From: Saccoglossus kowalevskii
Taxonomy: Eukaryota; Hemichordata; Enteropneusta; Harrimaniidae
NCBI RefSeq assembly: GCF_000003605.2
Contig: NW_003149765.1
Location: forward strand, 162,296 to 226,295
Reading direction: 5' to 3'
Length of the DNA stretch: 64,000 bases
The notes beneath the pieces were generated by a model. That model did not search any database and had not been told where the DNA came from. It worked only from the letters and a program-made list of their open reading frames with translations. This document shows, piece by piece, positions 61,694 to 64,000 of the stretch; position 1 is the stretch's first letter; each line of letters begins with the position of its first letter. Made by a program: the position numbers and the translations under genes.

Positions 61694-64000
61694 TATTCAC
61701 CGTTACTTTTCATATGACGTATTAGAAATTCGGAAAGCGTAGGCCTGGGCAATATCGATGTGACTGTGTCGAGATATGCGGTTGCACGGTGCCAATACAC
61801 GTACATTTTATTTGAAACTAATGTCAATATGTCATCGAGGCAACCTGCATGGGTGTGATAAAGCAATAAAAACAAATGTAAACATGTGTTTTTTTAAGTG
61901 ATAACGTCAGTTTTAGTTTTATTACCAGATGGTAATAAAAGCTAATGGACACGACCTTGTTGAACCAAAGGAAATAGAAAACTTGTCTATTTCATAGTTA
62001 CGAATTTGTAACAAGTTCGTAGTTAAACTGAACATTTTCTATAAATGCCACAGATACATATTTATTCAAGCAGTCATCGGTTACACCAGATTTGATGTGA
62101 TATGTATGTTTCTGATTGATAGACGGTCTAGTCAATTTCCGTACGTCGTTTCACTTGCACAATGTACTTTACTTATTACAATGTTAAAATTGCACCTTAT
62201 TCACCAGCTCTACGCAATTGTGGGGGATATCTCATGTGTAATACACGAGCTACTCAATCCCCATGAAGTTATATATAAATATAATATAATTGGTTACACT
62301 AGCTGAACATATCATATATCATTTATAGTATTATATAATTCAAATTACATACAGTAAAACCGTCAAAACATTGGGTTGTTTGAATATTTTCTAAATCTTC
62401 TTGGAGAAACCATTCAGGTTACTGAGATTATTACATATTATTAATATACATCTATCACCGTAACGCCATACGTTACAGCGTGCAGTAATTTAGCGGTATT
62501 TTATGGCATGCAAATTCTGAATAATAATAAAAAACAAACATGACTGCCACCAGGGTTTGACCGGAGTCTATACAAAGAAGTTCGCTGATTCTGTTTTAAA
62601 ACAATTATTACACTTATTTATTACACAGAATATACTTATAACAAACATACCTGGGTGTAATCTGTCAGCATCCTTATTCTCTGTTTTTTTATATATTACC
62701 TCAAACCTTGCAAATATAAGTGTGCATGAAATCATGGGAAGTAACGGTGTACATTGCCGTGTTATAACTGTCATAAAGGTGATTACAACTCTGGAAGGAT
62801 AAGTGGAATATACCAGGGGTTGTTGTGATTTACATAACAAACGATGTTTACTATTTACTGACTTGCCTACGTGAGACAGCTGCTAGCAAGACCACATTCC
62901 GATTGGCTCATGTGCAAACCCGGGTGGTGTACCTGAATCTGGGCCGTTTATGCATATAAATATGATGGAGTGAGGAGAGCTTGTGTCCACTATTTCAATA
63001 AGTAACTTGTGTGTTGCTGCTGCGATATTGTGAGTTATTATTAATGCACACTTCCCTAGTCAATCTATTTTAGTGAATTTATTCATTGTATTATTAGGTG
63101 CTTTGTTTCTTGTTACATGTGTTGTTATGTAAAGGTTGGTATTGACTCGAACTGTTTACTGGATTTAATATAATTTTCAACAGTGAAATATTCACGGTAG
63201 ACAGAGCTACAGTGAGGAGAGAAGCGGGACACAGCTAAGATCCTAGAGGGTATAAACGTTTTTCTGTTAGTCGTCGGCTGATATTTTCGAGGAATACGAG
63301 TGAAAAACATCACCGTTATCGCAAGAGGGCGTCTACAAGGGTCACAAGTCCTTTGTTTTTTGGCGGTAACACGACTTTCGCCGTTTACGCACTTCCATGA
63401 TATTTTATTATGAAAAAATAAATAAAACAACAACAAATAAACAAGAGACTATGCAAGTCTATTACACAGTAGGTATAGCTAACAGGGTTACGTACAGACA
63501 CAGACAACTGAATATGTGCGTGTTGGTAACTTTGTAGTAATACACCGTAATATGTTTTTGTAATTGTCTCACTATTGAACAGCACACTGATTATATGTCA
63601 CACATTGCGCATTGGGAGGTTTAGTTACGCGTTCTTATTCAAATTTACGTGTGGTGAATACGCGTAACGTGATCATCACGTGACATAAGAACACATACGT
63701 GCGTTCCGATAGTTAAGGTGCAGTTCTAGACGTTGATATCATCAAGTTACGATTAAGTTCAAAGACAATTTTCTACAATTGTGCTTGCATTTTGCGATTA
63801 GATTCTCCTAATATGTAATATTGATAATTAATATAAACTTAAAAAATCGATGATAAATATTTGTGTTTGTTTTATGAGAGTATTTCGTCACGGCAGCTGG
63901 ATCATCTCAGTTGGCTCATCACAGTCCTGCACCTAACATTTGAGAAACAATGATGACATTTGCTGCATAGCAAGATGTATTGCTACTGGGGAATGTAGTC
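61694..64000. other. G6 upstream region
   Basis: Presumed G6 promoter region and beyond. It has no half-site pair and no similarity to the G1/G4/G5 flank. A 103-codon minus-strand frame at 63125-63436 has no recognisable motif and is not called. Confidence 0.45.

Noticed and set aside
63125-63436. 103-codon minus-strand frame
   Set aside because: No recognisable domain, no splice context and no similarity to the array.

Overview
The window is animal nuclear DNA, AT-rich, probably from a marine invertebrate. Genes have short exons, GT-AG introns up to 3.7 kb and large non-coding spaces; A+T microsatellites, diverged inverted-repeat elements and one 50-N assembly gap (49331-49380) complete the picture. 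I cannot name the species.

The content is essentially one gene family. A head-to-tail tandem array of six paralogous TRPC-type (short transient receptor potential) cation channel genes lies entirely on the minus strand, called G1-G6 here: G1 (exons 1-2 only, running off the left edge, 28-731), G2 (8187-14666), G3 (19101-22669), G4 (27983-34514), G5 (36863-47562) and G6 (56041-61693). I rebuilt G2-G6 exon by exon. Each has nine coding exons with the same intron phases (0,1,0,0,2,0,0,0), no internal stop and canonical GT-AG splice sites. Predicted proteins are 639, 642, 657, 664 and 661 residues. Each has a shortened N-terminal ankyrin region, a TRP_2/linker-helix region, six membrane segments with the TRPC signature around S2-S3, a divergent pore (IFGGD), a TRP box and a short C-terminus.

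G1, G4 and G5 form one subfamily, G2 and G3 a second, and G6 is an outlier. G4 and G5 also share 5' and 3' flanks, so they arose by a recent segmental duplication. A decayed inverted copy of the same unit lies on the plus strand at about 3290-4775: promoter flank, exon 1 and intron-4 sequence, with exons 2-4 deleted. The 5' flanks of G1, G4, G5 and the relic each carry a direct repeat of nuclear-receptor half-sites with 2-bp spacing (DR2, RGKTCA-NN-RGKTCA) 200-240 bp upstream of the ATG. This is the most unexpected regulatory signal in the window.

Other regions: a 1.45-kb foldback element at 23846-25306, with a fragment of the same family in G4 intron 4; an inverted-repeat element with an internal minisatellite at 49380-50200 plus two partial relatives; a broken RecQ-like helicase fragment at 52073-52321; a lone signal-peptide ORF on the plus strand at 52459; and a roughly 3-kb insertion in G5 intron 6 holding degenerate coding-like sequence. 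The remaining spacers hold nothing I can recognise.
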